This document shows positions 1 to 8,582 of a stretch of 64,000 nucleotides of DNA, piece after piece. Within the stretch, counting starts at the first letter, position 1. Every line of letters starts with the position of its first letter. The position numbers and the translations under genes are program-made. This DNA comes from Aromatoleum toluolicum (GTDB lineage: Bacteria > Pseudomonadota > Gammaproteobacteria > Burkholderiales > Rhodocyclaceae). The stretch spans positions 62,001 to 126,000 of the forward strand of contig NZ_WTVS01000001.1 of the NCBI RefSeq assembly GCF_012911005.2, in the 5' to 3' direction. The notes under the pieces are model-generated. The model was given only the letters and a program-made list of their open reading frames with translations, was not told the DNA's origin and searched no databases.

Positions 1-399
1 GGCGACCGCCGCCTCGAAGGCCACCATCACGCCCTTCTTCTGCGCGGCGGCGAAGATTTCGTTGCCATGCACGGCAAGCAGCGCCTTGTTCGCGGTGACG
101 ACATGCTTGCCGTTCTCGATCGCCTTGAGCACCAGCTCCTTGGCGACGCCGTAGCCGCCGATCAGCTCGATGACGATGTCGATCTCGGGATCGGTGACGA
201 CGGAAAACGCGTCGTCGGTGATGCGCGGGCCGGCGCCTGCGACCTTGCGCGCGAGTTCCAGGTTCTTGTCGGCCACTGCGGTAATTCGGATCGGGCGACC
301 GGCGCGACGGGTAATTTCCTCCTCGTTGCGTTTCAGAACGGTGAAGGTACCGCCACCGACGGTACCGATGCCCAGCAGGCCAACATTGATCGCTTTCAT
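1..399 (-). CDS. hom: Homoserine dehydrogenase, N-terminal part (runs off the left edge)
   Basis: Only the first 133 codons are present; the 3' end lies left of the window. The product would be the NAD(P)-dependent homoserine dehydrogenase that reduces aspartate semialdehyde to homoserine for threonine and methionine synthesis. The visible part begins MKAINVGLLGIGTVGGG, a Rossmann dinucleotide-binding glycine motif, followed by ADKNLELAR and later VVTANKALLA, a family-typical segment. The ATG is at 397-399. It lies 45 bases downstream of alaA on the same strand, so the two are probably cotranscribed, an arrangement I know from other betaproteobacteria. The upstream RBS is weak (ACGAG). No regulatory ACT domain can be judged because the C-terminus is missing. 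Confidence 0.93.
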   Translation of the reverse strand, partial: MKAINVGLLGIGTVGGGTFTVLKRNEEEITRRAGRPIRITAVADKNLELARKVAGAGPRITDDAFSVVTDPEIDIVIELIGGYGVAKELVLKAIENGKHVVTANKALLAVHGNEIFAAAQKKGVMVAFEAAVA

Positions 400-444
400 A
401 AGAACTCGTTGAGTTTTGTCTTCAGATGGGTGAAACGGGTTGCT

Positions 445-1743
445 TCAGGTGCCGTGACGCTTGCGATAGCTTTCGAGGAAGCGGGCGACGCGTGCGATCG
501 CGTCGCGCAGGTCGTCTTCGTGCGGCAGGAACACGAGACGGAAGTGATCCGGGTGCGGCCAGTTGAAGCCGGTACCCTGCACCAGCAGCACGCGCTCCTG
601 CTCGAGCAGTTCGGCGATGAAGGCCTGGTCGTCCTCGATGGGGTAGATCTTGGGATCGAGCTTCGGGAACATATACAGCGTCGCCTTCGGCTTGACGCAG
701 CTGACGCCGGGGATTGCAGAGATCAGCTCGTAGGCGAGGTCGCGCTGGCGGCGCATGCGCCCGCCCTCGGCGACGAGATCGTCGATGCTCTGGTAGCCGC
801 CCAGTGCCGTCTGGATCGCGAATTGCCCCGGCACGTTCGCGCACAGGCGCATCGAGGCGAGCATGTTGAGCCCCTCGATGTAGTCCTGGGCGTGGCGCTT
901 GTCGCCGCACACGACCATCCAACCGGCGCGGTAGCCGCAGGAGCGGTAGTTCTTCGACAGGCCGTTGAAGATGATGGTCAGGACGTCCTCGGACAATGCG
1001 GCCATCGACGTGTGGGAGACGCCGTCGTACAGGACCTTGTCGTAGACCTCGTCGGCATACAGGATCAGGCCGAATTCGCGCGCCAGATCGATGATGCCGC
1101 GCAGGATTTCGTCCGGATACAGCGCGCCGGTCGGGTTGTTCGGGTTGATGACGACGATGGCGCGCGTGTTCGGGGTGATGCGGGCGCGCATGTCGTCGAG
1201 GTCGGGCAGCCAGCCGTTGGCCTCGTCGCACAGGTAATGCACCGGACGGCCGCCCGACAGGCTCACAGCCGCGGTCCACAGCGGGTAGTCCGGCGCGGGG
1301 ACGAGCACCTCGTCGCCGACGTTGAGCAGCGCGTTCATCGCCATCACGATCAGCTCGGACACGCCGTTGCCGATGTAGATGTCCTCGATCGTCACACCCT
1401 TGATGTGCTTCTGCTGGGTGTAGTGCATCACCGCCTTGCGCGCCGCGAAGATGCCCTTGGAATCCGAGTAGCCCGCCGAATTCGGCAGGTTGCGGATCAT
1501 GTCCATCTGGATCTCTTCGGGGGCGTCGAAGCCGAACGCGGCGAGGTTGCCGATGTTCAGCTTGATGATCTTGTGGCCCTCGTCTTCCATCTGCTTGGCG
1601 CGCGTGAGCACCGGACCGCGGATGTCGTAGCAGACGTTGGCGAGCTTGGCAGACTTGCGGACCTGCGGGAGCCTCGGGGCTTCGGGCTGCCCCTTCGTTT
1701 GTTCGGGCGGGACAGCAACCCGCAGTTTCGGCTCGACGCTCAT
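445..1743 (-). CDS. alaA: Glutamate-pyruvate aminotransferase AlaA
   Basis: PLP-dependent class I/II aminotransferase of 432 residues that interconverts pyruvate plus glutamate and alanine plus 2-oxoglutarate in the cytoplasm. It follows E. coli AlaA very closely from memory (NVCYDIRGPVL near the N-terminus, GNGVSELI, INPNNPTGA, YADEVYDK, LASMRLCANVPGQ, LLVQGTGFNWP). The Schiff-base lysine is in FNGLSKNYR. An in-frame ATG exists eight codons upstream at 1767, but AAAGGACGGAG sits directly before the ATG at 1741-1743, so I chose MSVEPK as the start. The N-terminus is about 25 residues longer than the E. coli enzyme and rich in Pro/Gln. It is followed by hom, suggesting an aspartate-family/alanine operon. 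Confidence 0.93.
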   Translation of the reverse strand: MSVEPKLRVAVPPEQTKGQPEAPRLPQVRKSAKLANVCYDIRGPVLTRAKQMEDEGHKIIKLNIGNLAAFGFDAPEEIQMDMIRNLPNSAGYSDSKGIFAARKAVMHYTQQKHIKGVTIEDIYIGNGVSELIVMAMNALLNVGDEVLVPAPDYPLWTAAVSLSGGRPVHYLCDEANGWLPDLDDMRARITPNTRAIVVINPNNPTGALYPDEILRGIIDLAREFGLILYADEVYDKVLYDGVSHTSMAALSEDVLTIIFNGLSKNYRSCGYRAGWMVVCGDKRHAQDYIEGLNMLASMRLCANVPGQFAIQTALGGYQSIDDLVAEGGRMRRQRDLAYELISAIPGVSCVKPKATLYMFPKLDPKIYPIEDDQAFIAELLEQERVLLVQGTGFNWPHPDHFRLVFLPHEDDLRDAIARVARFLESYRKRHGT

Positions 1744-1908
1744 CGCACTCCGTCCTTTCTTTCGCATGTTCCACTCCGCGTCGGACTCCCGGCGCGCCGT
1801 CGGCTCCGGACCTCGCGGGCATGCAGCTGCCGGTGGGCCGGAAAACCAAAAGAATGTATCTTATCCAAGCCTGTATCCCCCGGCAATTTTGCCGACCGAG
1901 CGAATCCG

Positions 1909-2286
1909 ATGAAGCTGAACCTCCAACAGAACGCCGACCTCAACGTCGTAACCGGCTACGGCACGGACCACCTGATGATCAACAAGGAGCGGCATGACGG
2001 CAACACGCTGGTCACCGCCGACCGCATTGTCACCGGCTGGGCGCCGGGCGGCTTCGCCGGCCTGAGTGCCGACGATTTCGCCGTGGTGTGCGAATTGAGG
2101 CCCGAAGTGGTGCTCATCGGCACCGGCAGCCGCCAGCGCTTCCCGACGCCGCAGGTGCTGCGCCCGCTGATCGAGGCGCGCATCGGCTTCGAGATCATGG
2201 ACTTGCCGGCCGCCTGCCGCACCTACAACATCCTCGCCACCGAGGGCCGCTCCGTCGTGGCGGCGCTGCTCTTCGACCCAACCTGA
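1909..2286 (+). CDS. Mth938-like domain protein
   Basis: A 125-residue protein of the Mth938/NDUFAF3-like family (DUF498). It begins MKLNLQQNADLNVVTGYG and shows family-like segments VTADRIVTGW, LRPEVVLIGTGS, FPTPQVLRPL and GFEIMDLPAACRTYNIL. The bacterial members have no firmly assigned biochemical activity, although the mitochondrial relative is a complex I assembly factor. It is divergent from alaA, separated by 165 bases. The reading frame stays open far upstream (to position 67), but that extension is antisense to alaA and has no RBS; the ATG at 1909 matches the family's normal length. No clear Shine-Dalgarno is visible. Confidence 0.8.
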   Translation: MKLNLQQNADLNVVTGYGTDHLMINKERHDGNTLVTADRIVTGWAPGGFAGLSADDFAVVCELRPEVVLIGTGSRQRFPTPQVLRPLIEARIGFEIMDLPAACRTYNILATEGRSVVAALLFDPT

Positions 2287-2340
2287 GGACGGGGGCGCGG
2301 CCGGAAATCCGCCGGCAGCGCCATCCGGATCACACAGCCG

Positions 2341-2370
2341 TTGTCATTCCCCCGGCTCCTCCGCTACGCT
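2341..2370 (+). promoter_or_regulatory. Candidate sigma70 promoter for bcp
   Basis: TTGTCA at 2341-2346 and TACGCT at 2365-2370 with 18 bases between them, 30 bases before the bcp ATG. The -35 is good and the -10 imperfect, so this is a tentative call. Confidence 0.35.
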
Positions 2371-2399
2371 GATCGCGACAACCGACGACGGAGAGCCCC

Positions 2400-2864
2400 A
2401 TGAACACGACAAACACGGCTTCCGCGGCCGACTTCACCCTCCCTGCGACCGGCGGCGCGAGCGTCACGCTCACGGCGCTGCGCGGGCGCAAGCTCGTCCT
2501 GTACTTCTATCCGAAGGACAACACCCCCGGCTGCACGAACGAGACCGCCGATTTCCGCGACCGCCACGCGGAATTCCAGGCCGCCGGCTGCGACGTGTAC
2601 GGCATTTCGCGCGACAGCATCAAGTCGCACGAGAACTTCAAGGCCAAGCTCGGCCTGCCCTTCGAGCTGATCTCCGACGCCGAAGAGGCGGCGTGCAACG
2701 CCTTCGGCGTCATCAAGATGAAAAACATGTATGGGAAACAGGTGCGTGGCATCGAGCGCAGCACCTTCGTCATCGATGCCGAAGGTGTGGTCCGCCGCGA
2801 GTGGCGCGGCGTGAAAGTGGCCGGCCACGCGCAGGAAGTGCTGGATTTCGTGAAGAGCCTGTAA
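2400..2864 (+). CDS. bcp: Thioredoxin-dependent peroxiredoxin (Bcp/PrxQ type)
   Basis: A 154-residue peroxiredoxin that reduces H2O2 and organic peroxides. The peroxidatic cysteine is in YPKDNTPGCT, and the fold hallmarks VYGISRD, FKAKLGLPFELISD and RSTFVIDAEG are present. In two-cysteine Bcp enzymes such as E. coli's, a resolving cysteine follows five residues after the peroxidatic one; here that segment reads TPGCTNETADFRD, without it. Two other cysteines (AAGCDVYG and EAACNAFG) could serve, or the enzyme may work as a 1-Cys form. The start has a clean GGAG RBS. It is monocistronic or cotranscribed with phoH2, 39 bases downstream. Confidence 0.93.
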   Translation: MNTTNTASAADFTLPATGGASVTLTALRGRKLVLYFYPKDNTPGCTNETADFRDRHAEFQAAGCDVYGISRDSIKSHENFKAKLGLPFELISDAEEAACNAFGVIKMKNMYGKQVRGIERSTFVIDAEGVVRREWRGVKVAGHAQEVLDFVKSL

Positions 2865-2903
2865 CTCTCCGTTCAACCCGACGCCCCGAGCATCACCCAC
2901 TCC

Positions 2904-4310
2904 ATGACCAAACGCGCGCCCGCCAGCCGGAATACGAAGCTCTTCGTCCTCGACACCAACGTGCTGATGCACGACCCGACCAGCCTGTTCCGCTTCGAGG
3001 AGCACGACGTGTTCGTGCCGATCATGACGCTGGAGGAGCTGGACAACAACAAGAAGGGCATGTCCGAAGTCGCCCGCAACGCCCGCCAGGCGAGCCGCAC
3101 GATGGACGAGATCGTGAGTTCGTGCGCGGCCGACATCGCCGACGGCATCGACCTCGATACCCCGTCGCGGGAACTCGCGACGGGCAAGCTCTTCCTGCAG
3201 ACCGAAGCGATCAACATGGCCCTGCCGGCGGCCCTGCCGACCGCGAAGGGCGACAACCAGATCCTCGCCGTGGTGATGCATCTGGCCGAGCGCTTCCCCA
3301 AGCGTTCGGTGATCCTGGTGTCGAAGGACATCAACATGCGCATCAAGGCCCGCGCGCTGGGCCTCGACGCACAGGACTACTTCAACGACAAGGTGCTGGA
3401 GGATACGGACCTCCTCTACACCGGCTGGCGCGAACTGCCGCCCGATTTCTGGGACACCCACGCCAAAGGGATGGAATCCTGGAAAGAGGAAGGCAGGACC
3501 TACTACCGCATCAAGGGTCCGCTCGTAACCAGCATGCTGGTCAATGAGTTCGTCTTCCAGGACGGCGAATCGCCGCTGCAGGCCTGGGTGAAGGGACGGG
3601 ACGGGCGCAGCGCCCTGATAGAGACGCTGATCGACTACGCCCACAGCAAGAACAACGTGTGGGGCATCACGGCGCGCAACCGCGAACAGAACTTCGCGCT
3701 GAACCTGCTGATGAATCCGGAGATCGACTTCGTCACCCTGCTCGGCCAGGCAGGTACCGGCAAGACGCTGCTGACGCTCGCCGCGGCCCTGACGCAGGTG
3801 CTCGAAGCCAAGCGCTACTCGGAGATCATCATGACCCGGGTGACCGTGCCGGTCGGCGAGGACATCGGCTTCCTGCCGGGCACCGAGGAAGAGAAAATGG
3901 CGCCGTGGATGGGCGCGCTCGAAGACAACCTCGACGTCCTCAACGGCACGGCGGGCGAGGGCGGCGACTGGGGCCGCGCGGCGACGCGCGACCTGATCCG
4001 CTCGCGCATCAAGATCAAGAGCCTGAACTTCATGCGCGGGCGCACCTTCATCAACAAGTTCCTGATCATCGACGAGGCGCAGAACCTGACGCCGAAGCAG
4101 ATGAAGACGCTGATCACGCGCGCCGGCCCCGGCACCAAGGTGGTGTGCCTCGGCAACATCGCGCAGATCGACACGCCTTACCTCACCGAAGGCAGCTCCG
4201 GCCTGACCTTTGTCGTCGACCGCTTCAAGGACTGGCCGCATTCCGGCCACATCACCCTGCAACGCGGCGAGCGCTCGCGCCTGGCCGATCACGCCGCGGA
4301 AGTGCTCTGA
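2904..4310 (+). CDS. phoH2: PhoH2 protein: PIN-domain RNase fused to PhoH ATPase
   Basis: A 468-residue cytoplasmic protein. The N-terminal third is a PIN nuclease domain (KLFVLDTNVLMHDP at about residues 12-25, later EELDNNKKG, and acidic residues near SKDINMRIKARALG). The C-terminal half is the PhoH P-loop ATPase with Walker A GQAGTGKT near residue 280 and Walker B FLIIDEAQNLTP near 390. PhoH2 proteins are described as sequence-dependent RNA helicase/RNases in mycobacteria, where a small antitoxin gene can precede them; no such small gene is seen here. The intergenic region is only 39 bases, with no clear RBS before ATG 2904. Confidence 0.92.
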   Translation: MTKRAPASRNTKLFVLDTNVLMHDPTSLFRFEEHDVFVPIMTLEELDNNKKGMSEVARNARQASRTMDEIVSSCAADIADGIDLDTPSRELATGKLFLQTEAINMALPAALPTAKGDNQILAVVMHLAERFPKRSVILVSKDINMRIKARALGLDAQDYFNDKVLEDTDLLYTGWRELPPDFWDTHAKGMESWKEEGRTYYRIKGPLVTSMLVNEFVFQDGESPLQAWVKGRDGRSALIETLIDYAHSKNNVWGITARNREQNFALNLLMNPEIDFVTLLGQAGTGKTLLTLAAALTQVLEAKRYSEIIMTRVTVPVGEDIGFLPGTEEEKMAPWMGALEDNLDVLNGTAGEGGDWGRAATRDLIRSRIKIKSLNFMRGRTFINKFLIIDEAQNLTPKQMKTLITRAGPGTKVVCLGNIAQIDTPYLTEGSSGLTFVVDRFKDWPHSGHITLQRGERSRLADHAAEVL

Positions 4311-4442
4311 CGCCCGCCGGGGCGGCGGCACCCGCCCCGCCCCGACGATCCCCCTGACAAGAGGCGGGAATTTGCCCTGGATCATCCCGGCTTGCGGGGA
4401 TGCACCCTATAATGCGCAGGTTTTTTGCCTGCGAAAGCCCCC

Positions 4443-6341
4443 ATGCCCGCTGCCGCCTCGGAAATGCTGGTCGGAGCCAGTTCGGACTTCCTCACGCGCT
4501 TCTCGCCGTTCAACCGGATGGAGCCGGAGGCGCTCGAATTCCTCGCCGAACGCGCGACCCTGGCGTTCCACGCGCGCGGCAGTGAGATCCTGACGCCGGA
4601 GATGGGGCAGCCGACGCACTTCCACATCGTCCAGCGCGGCAAGGTGCAGGCCCGCCAGCTCGGCCCTGCGAGCGTCACCGACTACGCCGCAATGACGCTC
4701 GGACCGGGCGAATGCTTCCCGATCGGCGCGATCTCGGCGCAGCGGCCCTCGACCAACGCCTACGTCGCGGTGGAGGACAGCTTCGTGTTCCAGCTGCCGG
4801 CGGAGGACTTCCTCAAGCTCATGCAGATGAGCCCCGTCTTCCACGTCTTCTGCACGCAGTACATCGCCAGCCTGCTCAACCAGTCGCGCCAGCAGCTGCA
4901 GAGCACCTTCGCGCAGCGCGCGGCGGAGCAGCAGACGATGACGACGCCGCTCGGCCAGCTGGTGAAGAAGGCGCCGATCTTCGTCACGCCCGACAGCTCG
5001 ATCCGCGCCGCGCTCGAGAAGATGTCGGAGATGCGCATCGGCTGCATGGTGATCACCGACGCCGAGCAGAAACCGCTCGGGATCCTCACGCAGAGCGACC
5101 TGCTGCCCCGCGTCGTGCTGCCGGGCATCGACCTGCAGCGCCCGATCGGCGACGTGATGACCGCAACGCCGCACGTGATGTCGGCGTCCGACTCCGCCTA
5201 CGACGCCGCCCTCGAGATGGCGACGCACGGCGTGCGCCACCTGCTGGTGGTCGATTCGGAGGGGCGGCTGAAGGGCGTGGTGTCCGAGCGCGACCTATTC
5301 ACGCTGCAGCGCATCGGCTTGCGCCAGATCCGCTCCAGCATCGAAGGTGCGGACGACCTCGAAGCGCTGCAGCGCGCCAGCCGCGACATCCGTCAGCTTG
5401 CACTCAACCTCATCGCCCAGGGCATCGGCGCGGAGCAGCTGACGCAATTCATCTCGGCGCTCAACGACGCCCTGACCTGCCGCATCATCGACCTCGCGCG
5501 CGCGAAGCACGACCTCTACGGCATCGACTACGCATGGCTGGCCTTCGGCTCGGAAGGCCGCCACGAGCAGACGCTGTCCTCCGACCAGGATAACGGCATC
5601 ATCTATGCCTGCCCCGAAGGCACAGACCAGGCCGCGCTGAAGAGCCGCCTGCTGGCCTGCGCGAAAGAGGTGAACGAGAATCTCGCCGCCTGCGGCTTCC
5701 CGCTGTGCAAGGGCAACATCATGGCGAGCAATCCCGAGCTGTGCCTCACGCTCGAGGAATGGAAGGGACGCTTCGGCGACTGGATCCGCGAACCCGACCC
5801 GCAGGCCCTGCTCAACGCGACGATCTTTTTCGACTACCGCGTGCTGTGCGGCAACGAGCGCCTGGGCGACCAGCTGCGCGGGTGGCTCAACCGCACGGCG
5901 AAGGCCTACTCCAACTTCCTGCGCCTGATGGCGTCGAACGCGCTCCAGGTCGCCCCGCCGCTCGGACGCATCCGCGATTTCGTCGTCGAGGACGACGGCA
6001 CGATCGATCTGAAGAAGTCGGGGGCACGGCTGTTCGTCGACGTCGCACGCATCCTCGCGCTGCGCGCCGACGTCGCGTCGAGCAGCACCGTGCAGCGCCT
6101 GCGCCAGGCCGGCAACCGTATGGGCATGCCGGCCGAGGAGATCGCCGCGCTGATCGACGGCTTCCACTTCATCCAGCTGCTGCGCCTGCGCGCGCAGCAC
6201 CTCGACACCGAACACGACGCACCCGGCGACAACCGCATCGACCCGGACAAGCTCAACGAACTCGACCGGCGCATCCTCAAGGAAGCGTTCCGTCAGGCGC
6301 GCAAGCTGCAGTTGCGGCTGAAGCTCGACTACCAGCTATGA
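4443..6341 (+). CDS. cNMP-binding / CBS / DUF294 nucleotidyltransferase-like signalling protein
   Basis: A 632-residue cytoplasmic protein with the domain order cyclic-nucleotide-binding domain (about 15-130), two CBS motifs (about 170-285; APIFVTPDSSIRAAL and DVMTATPHVMSASD), then a DUF294 nucleotidyltransferase-like domain with GSEGRHEQTLSSDQDN near residue 370 and a helical C-terminal domain. The GS and DQD residues of the polymerase-beta-like fold are intact. Such proteins are thought to sense nucleotides, but the product is not established. ATG 4443 is preferred over an in-frame TTG at 4425. It overlaps the next gene by ATGA, so the two are translationally coupled. A perfect TATAAT lies at 4408-4413 but no fitting -35 is seen. 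Confidence 0.88.
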   Translation: MPAAASEMLVGASSDFLTRFSPFNRMEPEALEFLAERATLAFHARGSEILTPEMGQPTHFHIVQRGKVQARQLGPASVTDYAAMTLGPGECFPIGAISAQRPSTNAYVAVEDSFVFQLPAEDFLKLMQMSPVFHVFCTQYIASLLNQSRQQLQSTFAQRAAEQQTMTTPLGQLVKKAPIFVTPDSSIRAALEKMSEMRIGCMVITDAEQKPLGILTQSDLLPRVVLPGIDLQRPIGDVMTATPHVMSASDSAYDAALEMATHGVRHLLVVDSEGRLKGVVSERDLFTLQRIGLRQIRSSIEGADDLEALQRASRDIRQLALNLIAQGIGAEQLTQFISALNDALTCRIIDLARAKHDLYGIDYAWLAFGSEGRHEQTLSSDQDNGIIYACPEGTDQAALKSRLLACAKEVNENLAACGFPLCKGNIMASNPELCLTLEEWKGRFGDWIREPDPQALLNATIFFDYRVLCGNERLGDQLRGWLNRTAKAYSNFLRLMASNALQVAPPLGRIRDFVVEDDGTIDLKKSGARLFVDVARILALRADVASSSTVQRLRQAGNRMGMPAEEIAALIDGFHFIQLLRLRAQHLDTEHDAPGDNRIDPDKLNELDRRILKEAFRQARKLQLRLKLDYQL

Positions 6342-6982
6342 ACTGGCTCACCCGCCTGCTCGGCACGCGCACGGACACAGCCTCGCTCGACGCCGCGCTG
6401 CGCGACGCCATCGCGAGCTGGGAGGCGCTTGCCGCGCCCGAGCTGGGCAGCGCGCACTTCGAGACGCGCTACGTGGTCATCAACACCGAGGCGACCGGAC
6501 TCGACCTTGACAAGGACCGCCTGCTCGCGGTCGCGGGGATTGCGATCGACCGCGAGCACCTGTCGCCGCACGACAGCTACTACGCACCGCTGGAGCCCGA
6601 TGCGGCGACCGCGCTGACGAACCTGCTCACGTTTGCCGGGAAAGGCCCGGTCGTGGTCTTCAACGCGTCGTTCAACCGCAGCCTGCTCGAACGCGCGCTC
6701 GACGAACACCTCGGCCTCACGCCCGACTGGACCTGGCTGGACCTGCACTGGCTCCTGCCCGCGCTCTACGACGAACACATCGACGGACCGGCCCGCCTTG
6801 CCGACTGGATGAAGGCCTTCGGCATCGAGACCTTCCAGCGCCACCACGCACTGGGCGACGCCTGGGCGATCGCACAGCTGATGCTGGCCGCGCAGGCGCG
6901 CGCACGCGCGCTCGGTCTGAACACCCCACGCAGTCTGGCGGACCTGGAACACAGCCGCCGACAGTTGAGGCGCCACGGATGA
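6338..6982 (+). CDS. DnaQ-like 3'-5' exonuclease-fold protein with substituted catalytic residues
   Basis: A 214-residue protein of the DEDDh exonuclease fold (DNA polymerase III epsilon-like). Motif I reads VVINTEATGLD, with Asn49 where the family has the first catalytic Asp; Glu51 is retained. Motif II reads VVFNASFNRSLL, with Asn113 in place of the second Asp. Motif III keeps the His and Asp (HHALGDAWAI, His170 and Asp174). With two of four metal ligands changed it is probably a weak or inactive nuclease, perhaps a nucleotide- or nucleic-acid-binding partner of the DUF294 protein. Its start overlaps the preceding stop and its stop overlaps the next start, both by ATGA, giving a tightly coupled three-gene unit. 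Confidence 0.82.
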   Translation: MNWLTRLLGTRTDTASLDAALRDAIASWEALAAPELGSAHFETRYVVINTEATGLDLDKDRLLAVAGIAIDREHLSPHDSYYAPLEPDAATALTNLLTFAGKGPVVVFNASFNRSLLERALDEHLGLTPDWTWLDLHWLLPALYDEHIDGPARLADWMKAFGIETFQRHHALGDAWAIAQLMLAAQARARALGLNTPRSLADLEHSRRQLRRHG

Positions 6983-7554
6983 ATCGAATTTCCCTCGCAC
7001 GACCCATGCATCACCGCCTGACGACCCGTATCGTCGCACTTCTCGCCACGACAGCCCTGCTGATCGCCCCGCCCGCGGGCGCCGTGGACACGCCCGCTCC
7101 AGCGGACCAGGCCGCCGAGGCGACGTCGTCCTTTGACCGCTACGGCACCGCGGCGCAGGACCTCATCAACCAAGGCATGGAGTATCTCGGGATCCGCTAC
7201 CGCTTCGGCGGCAATTCGCCCGAGACCGGCCTCGACTGCAGCGGGCTGGTCCAGAACGTCTTCCGCAACGCCCTCGGTCTCAACCTTCCGCGCGCTGCGC
7301 GCGACATGGCCCGCGTCGGCGAAAAGGTCGGCGTGCAGGATCTGAAGCCGGGCGATCTCGTGTTCTTCAACACGATGCGCAAGGCCTTCTCGCATGTCGG
7401 CATCTACGTCGGCGACGGCCGCTTCCTGCACGCCCCGTCCAGCGGCGGCGAAGTGCGCATCGACGAGATGAGCCAGAGCTACTGGGCGAAGCGCTTCAAC
7501 GGCGCACGCCGCATGGTTCCGGAAGGCGATCTGGGCCTGCCGCAGGCAAACTGA
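6979..7554 (+). CDS. NlpC/P60 family cell-wall hydrolase (C40)
   Basis: A 191-residue exported protein. An N-terminal signal peptide is evident (hydrophobic stretch IVALLATTALLIAPPAGA, cleavage probably after AGA). The NlpC/P60 catalytic domain follows, with the nucleophile in LDCSGLVQNVF, the motif KPGDLVFFNT, and the His in FSHVGIYVGDGRFLHAPS. It is expected to cut peptide cross-links of peptidoglycan in the periplasm. ATGA overlap with the preceding exonuclease-like gene indicates coupling. The pairing with a DUF294 gene suggests cotranscription only; there is no obvious shared pathway. Confidence 0.9.
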   Translation: MNRISLARPMHHRLTTRIVALLATTALLIAPPAGAVDTPAPADQAAEATSSFDRYGTAAQDLINQGMEYLGIRYRFGGNSPETGLDCSGLVQNVFRNALGLNLPRAARDMARVGEKVGVQDLKPGDLVFFNTMRKAFSHVGIYVGDGRFLHAPSSGGEVRIDEMSQSYWAKRFNGARRMVPEGDLGLPQAN

Positions 7555-7639
7555 ACGGCGCCGCGTTACACGCGGCATCCCTCTGCTGCGGGCCGGGTTT
7601 TCGTCTAGGCTGGACTGAAGTCCCGACGAGAATTCCCGC

Positions 7640-8422
7640 ATGTTGATCGCACAGCTGTCCGACCCGCACGTCGTCGCCCCCGGCACCCTCCTGTACGGCA
7701 GCATCGATACCGGCGCCCTGTTTGCCGCGGCAATCCGGCGCATCGCCGGCTTGGCGCCGGCACCGGACCTGGTCGTCGTTTCCGGCGACCTGGTGAATGA
7801 AGGCAGCCCGCAGGAATACGCCCGCGTGCGCGCACTGCTCGGGCCGCTGCAGATGCCGTGGCAGGTGATGGCCGGCAATCACGACGACCGCGAGCAGCTC
7901 GAGGCCGCATTCCCGGGCCAGGGCTTCGGCAATGGCGGCTTGTGCTGCGCGAAGCGGACGATGGGCAATCTGAGCCTGCTGTTCCTCGACACGACCATCC
8001 CCGGCGAGGAAGGCGGCGAAATCGCCGAGGCGCAGCTCGCGTGGCTCGACGAGGCCTGCGACCCGCTGCGCGCAACGCTCCTGTTCCTGCACCATCCGCC
8101 GTTCGCAACGGGCATCGCCGGACTCGACGCGATCGCGTGCCGCGGGGCCGATCGCCTAGCGGAGTGGCTGACCGTTCACTGCGAGGTGCGCGCCCTCGCC
8201 TGCGGCCACGTGCATCGTCCGATGTTCACGAGCTTCGCGGGGCGACCGTGCGTAACGGCCCCCTCGATCGCCCACCAGATCGTCTGCGACCTATCGGGCA
8301 GACCTGATGCGCTGGCGTGGTGCCGCGAACCGCCGGGTTTCCTGCTGCATCGCTGGCAGGACGGCGAACTGGTCTCCCATGTGCTGCCAATCGACGAGAG
8401 CCCCGCGGTACCCTACGATTGA
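7640..8422 (+). CDS. cpdA: Metallophosphoesterase, CpdA-like 3',5'-cyclic-AMP phosphodiesterase
   Basis: A 260-residue calcineurin-like phosphoesterase. Metal-binding motifs appear in order: LSDPH near the N-terminus, VVSGDLVNEG, MAGNHDDR, LFLHHPPF and ACGHVHRP. The length and spacing match the CpdA/Icc group, which hydrolyses cAMP in the cytoplasm, but substrate cannot be proved by sequence. It stands alone between the NlpC/P60 gene (85 bases upstream) and the convergent MerR/TPR gene (160 bases downstream). The start ATG at 7640 has only a weak RBS. Confidence 0.85.
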   Translation: MLIAQLSDPHVVAPGTLLYGSIDTGALFAAAIRRIAGLAPAPDLVVVSGDLVNEGSPQEYARVRALLGPLQMPWQVMAGNHDDREQLEAAFPGQGFGNGGLCCAKRTMGNLSLLFLDTTIPGEEGGEIAEAQLAWLDEACDPLRATLLFLHHPPFATGIAGLDAIACRGADRLAEWLTVHCEVRALACGHVHRPMFTSFAGRPCVTAPSIAHQIVCDLSGRPDALAWCREPPGFLLHRWQDGELVSHVLPIDESPAVPYD

Positions 8423-8582
8423 ATCGTCATCAACAGGAAACGCTCCGTGCCCGCTTGCCCGCGAGTGCGCGTTCCACTCGAAGCGGCCGTCGCGTCACCC
8501 CTGAAGGTGTCGACGACCGCGCGTTTTCGGCCGTCCAAAGGCAGTCATCGCCCTCGTTCGGCGCTCGTTTCACCCGCGCTGC

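Noticed and set aside
67-2286. Very long plus-strand open frame covering the alaA region
   Set aside because: Its first 1.8 kb is antisense to alaA and hom with low-similarity, Val/Asp/Arg-rich sequence typical of GC-rich shadow frames. Only the last 125 codons (1909-2286) look like a protein family.
4408-4413. TATAAT before the DUF294 gene as a promoter
   Set aside because: No acceptable -35 at 16-18 bases; only the -10-like hexamer is present. Kept as a remark, not a feature.
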